Assembly: GCF_026810445.1 (NCBI RefSeq)
Contig: NZ_CP113949.1
Span: 5,084,001 to 5,148,000, forward strand
Direction of reading: 5' to 3'
DNA: 64,000 nt
Origin: Pseudomonas sp. BSw22131
GTDB lineage: Bacteria > Pseudomonadota > Gammaproteobacteria > Pseudomonadales > Pseudomonadaceae
The position numbers were made by a program, and so were the translations under genes. Below are positions 62,422-64,000 of the stretch, one piece after another. Numbering within the stretch: the first letter of the stretch is position 1; each line of letters begins with the position of its first letter. The notes beneath the pieces were generated by a model. It was not told where the DNA came from. It worked only from the letters and a program-made list of their open reading frames with translations, and did no database searches.

Positions 62422-62859
62422 ATGAGCAAAGCCCGACAGGCAGCCTTTACCTTGATCGAAGTGATGGTGGTTCTGGTGATCATCGGCATCGCCACCGCGG
62501 CTATCACCCTTAGCCTCGGCGCAGCAGGCGACCGGCCCTTGCGCGAAGAGGCCTGGCGCCTAGCCCTCGCATTGCAGGCCGCACAGAGTGTGGTGCACGC
62601 CGACGGCCGGCCAATACGCTGGTACTTCGACGGCCGCGGCTACCAGTTCATTCGCGAGCGCAACGACAACTTCATCCGCGACCCGCTGCTCAAACCCCAA
62701 CATTGGGAAAACGCAGCGTTGCAGGTGCAGGTCAGCCCGCAGCAAGTGGTGCTGCTGGACGCCGAATGGATCAGCACACCACTTAGGATCGAACTGTCCG
62801 ATGGCGCCAACCGAGTCTCGGTGGTGCGCCATGCCAACGGCGCGGTGACGGTGCAATGA
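62422..62859 (+). CDS. gspH: Type II secretion minor pseudopilin GspH (HxcU)
   Basis: A 145-aa pseudopilin with leader and cleavage site AAFTLIEVMVVLVIIGIATAAITL; cleavage after A instead of G is an oddity. The C-terminal GspH domain follows (ALALQAAQSVVHADGRPIRWYFD, VVLLDAEWISTPLRIELSD). ATG 62422; its stop overlaps gspJ by four bases. Confidence 0.88.
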   Translation: MSKARQAAFTLIEVMVVLVIIGIATAAITLSLGAAGDRPLREEAWRLALALQAAQSVVHADGRPIRWYFDGRGYQFIRERNDNFIRDPLLKPQHWENAALQVQVSPQQVVLLDAEWISTPLRIELSDGANRVSVVRHANGAVTVQ

Positions 62860-63476
62860 ACTGCCCACAGCGGGGCTTCACGTTGATCGAAGTGATGGTC
62901 GCTCTGCTGCTGATGGCGCTGATGAGCATCATCGCGTGGCGCGGCCTGGACAGCATCACCCGCACCGATCAACACCTGCAGGCCATCGAGCAGGACAATG
63001 CGCAGCTGTGGCGCGTGCTCAACCAGTTGGACCGCGATATCGCCATGCGGGTGACCACCGAACTGGATTCACCTGCCCTGCCCGCCGAGCCACCGGTGCC
63101 CAAGCCACTGGCGCAAGTACTGCGCCTGCAAGGCACACCGGAAAACGGCCGGCTGCGGCTGGTACGTAGCGCGCCGGCACTGGATGGGACCCTGCAGCAG
63201 GTGCAATGGTGGTTGCAGGATGGCGTGCTGTATCGGGCCGCCTCCGCTGGCGATGCGCGCCTGCCGCTGGGCGAGCCCGCCACGGCCATCGCGGTGCTGG
63301 ACCGGGTGACGGCGCTGCGCCTGCGAGTATGGCGCGACGGCAAGGGTTGGGTGCGCTGGAGCCCGAAAACGGCCATCAACCCGCGGGGGCTGGAAGTAGT
63401 ACTTGTGCGCAACGGCGAACAGGGCCAGGAGCCCTATCGGCGGGTGTTCGGCCCCTTGGGCGACCCCGTACCCTGA
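62856..63476 (+). CDS. gspJ: Type II secretion minor pseudopilin GspJ (HxcW)
   Basis: A 206-aa minor pseudopilin: cleavage site QRGFTLIEVMVALLLMALMSIIAW, followed by the GspJ pattern (RVLNQLDRDIAMRV, LRLQGTPENGRLRLVRSA, QVQWWLQDGVLYRAASAGD, RLRVWRDGKGWVRW). Acts with GspI and GspK in the tip. Coupled to gspH by a four-base overlap and convergent with the FecR-like gene (seven-base gap). Confidence 0.91.
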   Translation: MNCPQRGFTLIEVMVALLLMALMSIIAWRGLDSITRTDQHLQAIEQDNAQLWRVLNQLDRDIAMRVTTELDSPALPAEPPVPKPLAQVLRLQGTPENGRLRLVRSAPALDGTLQQVQWWLQDGVLYRAASAGDARLPLGEPATAIAVLDRVTALRLRVWRDGKGWVRWSPKTAINPRGLEVVLVRNGEQGQEPYRRVFGPLGDPVP

Positions 63477-63483
63477 GCGATTT

Positions 63484-64000
63484 TCAACTGATGATGATCA
63501 CGCCACCCGGCAGCTCGGTACAGGTGGCGCCGTACGACTGGCGAATCAACGCCGCAAAGCTGTCAAGTTGATCGAGCCTCAGCCGCGCCTGCACCTTGCG
63601 CTGGCCCAGGCGACTGTTGATCAGCACCAACCGGCCAGGCCGATAGCGGTTGATTTCGGCAACCACCTCGGCCAGTGGCATGTCGTTGAACACCAGCATA
63701 CTGTGGGTCCAGGCAGCGGTCACGACGGGGTCGAAGGTGCCGCTGGTGAGTACCTCATCGCCCCGGTAGGTCAGGGTTTGGCCTGGTCGCACGCTGTGCT
63801 GGCCGCCGCCCAGTTGCACCTGAACCGCGCCTTCCAGGCAAGACACGCACGCTGCGCCGTCTAGCAAGCGCACCATGAAGCGCGCGTTTTGGGCAGCCAT
63901 CCAGGTACCGCCCGCCTGCACCCTGACGTTGGTCGGGGCCGACACCAGCACCTGGATCTCGCCTTGCAGCAATTCGATATCCTGCTGGCCAGCAGCGGTG
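63484..64000 (-). CDS. FecR-like anti-sigma/sigma-regulator protein (VreR position), 5' end outside window
   Basis: At least 171 residues of a FecR-family protein; the frame is open to the right edge, so the N-terminal cytoplasmic and membrane parts are missing. Seen: the FecR periplasmic core (LLQGEIQVLVSAPTNVRVQ, NARFMVRLLDGAACVSCLEG, GQTLTYRGDEVLTSGTFDP) and the C-terminal STN-like domain (MPLAEVVAEINRYRPGRLVL, RLDQLDSFAALIRQSYGATC). These proteins control an ECF sigma factor in response to an outer-membrane receptor. In P. aeruginosa the vreAIR genes adjoin hxc and sigma-VreI with PhoB activates the locus; this is probably the VreR homologue. Confidence 0.82.
   Translation of the reverse strand, partial: TAAGQQDIELLQGEIQVLVSAPTNVRVQAGGTWMAAQNARFMVRLLDGAACVSCLEGAVQVQLGGGQHSVRPGQTLTYRGDEVLTSGTFDPVVTAAWTHSMLVFNDMPLAEVVAEINRYRPGRLVLINSRLGQRKVQARLRLDQLDSFAALIRQSYGATCTELPGGVIIIS

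Noticed and set aside
28117..64000. Second Tn7-like end inside the window
   Set aside because: I found no inverted TGT/GTCC-repeat cluster to the right; if it exists it must lie beyond the window.
1..64000. CRISPR arrays, tRNA, rRNA genes
   Set aside because: No regularly spaced repeats and no recognisable tRNA or rRNA sequence were seen on either strand.

Overview
The window is chromosomal DNA of a fluorescent or syringae-type Pseudomonas. Evidence is the riboflavin/thiamine block (dxs, ribA, pgpA, thiL, nusB, ribH, ribBA, riboflavin synthase, ribD, nrdR), the order nrdR, YbaY lipoprotein, methyltransferase, YbbN/CnoX, zinc-type ABC operon, OprG, epimerase that I recall from P. aeruginosa around PA4053-PA4069, and several Pseudomonas REP/REPIN elements between these genes. 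All database-style comparisons here are from memory.

Positions 1-28033 are ordinary core genome. A minus-strand riboflavin operon lies at 1743-7823. A plus-strand lipoprotein-methyltransferase pair and CnoX follow. An operon of four genes sits behind a Zur-like box (10881-14027), followed by OprG, two sugar-nucleotide enzymes, the large helicase Lhr, an MscS/YbiO-type channel, a YdeP-type molybdoenzyme, a TetR regulator with an NTF2-like protein, and ssb.

At 28047 the core genome stops abruptly. Immediately upstream of the ssb ribosome binding site there is what looks like the end of a Tn7-like transposon (TGT terminus, three AT-rich GTCC repeats), followed by an N-terminal remnant of tnsA. 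From 28616 to the right edge the sequence is GC-richer, has no REP elements, and carries one long secretion superlocus matching in content and order the P. aeruginosa pdt-hxc region (about PA0676-PA0701): LysR regulator, periplasmic PPIase, YbjN-like protein, coiled-coil protein, porin, TonB, ExbD, a DUF2341/LamG/ExbB fusion, the two-partner-secretion transporter PdtB, a PhdA-like protein, the giant exoprotein PdtA (4170 aa), a DING/PstS-like LapA-type secreted protein, and a complete Hxc-type type II secretion system (GspF, E, D, M, L, K, G, I, C, H, J), ending in a FecR-like anti-sigma protein (VreR position).

Inferred joint role: under phosphate limitation the Hxc system exports the LapA-like protein through a lipoprotein secretin, while PdtB exports PdtA to the surface, with a dedicated TonB-ExbB-ExbD set, porin and periplasmic foldase encoded in the same transcription unit. 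The best new observations are a 27-bp element shared, with identical spacing and nearly the same distance to the start codon, by pdtA and phdA-pdtB; the PhdA-like protein being a fusion of a Phd antitoxin domain to the N-terminal part of an IS5-type transposase whose first catalytic aspartate is lost; and the Tn7-like boundary next to ssb.
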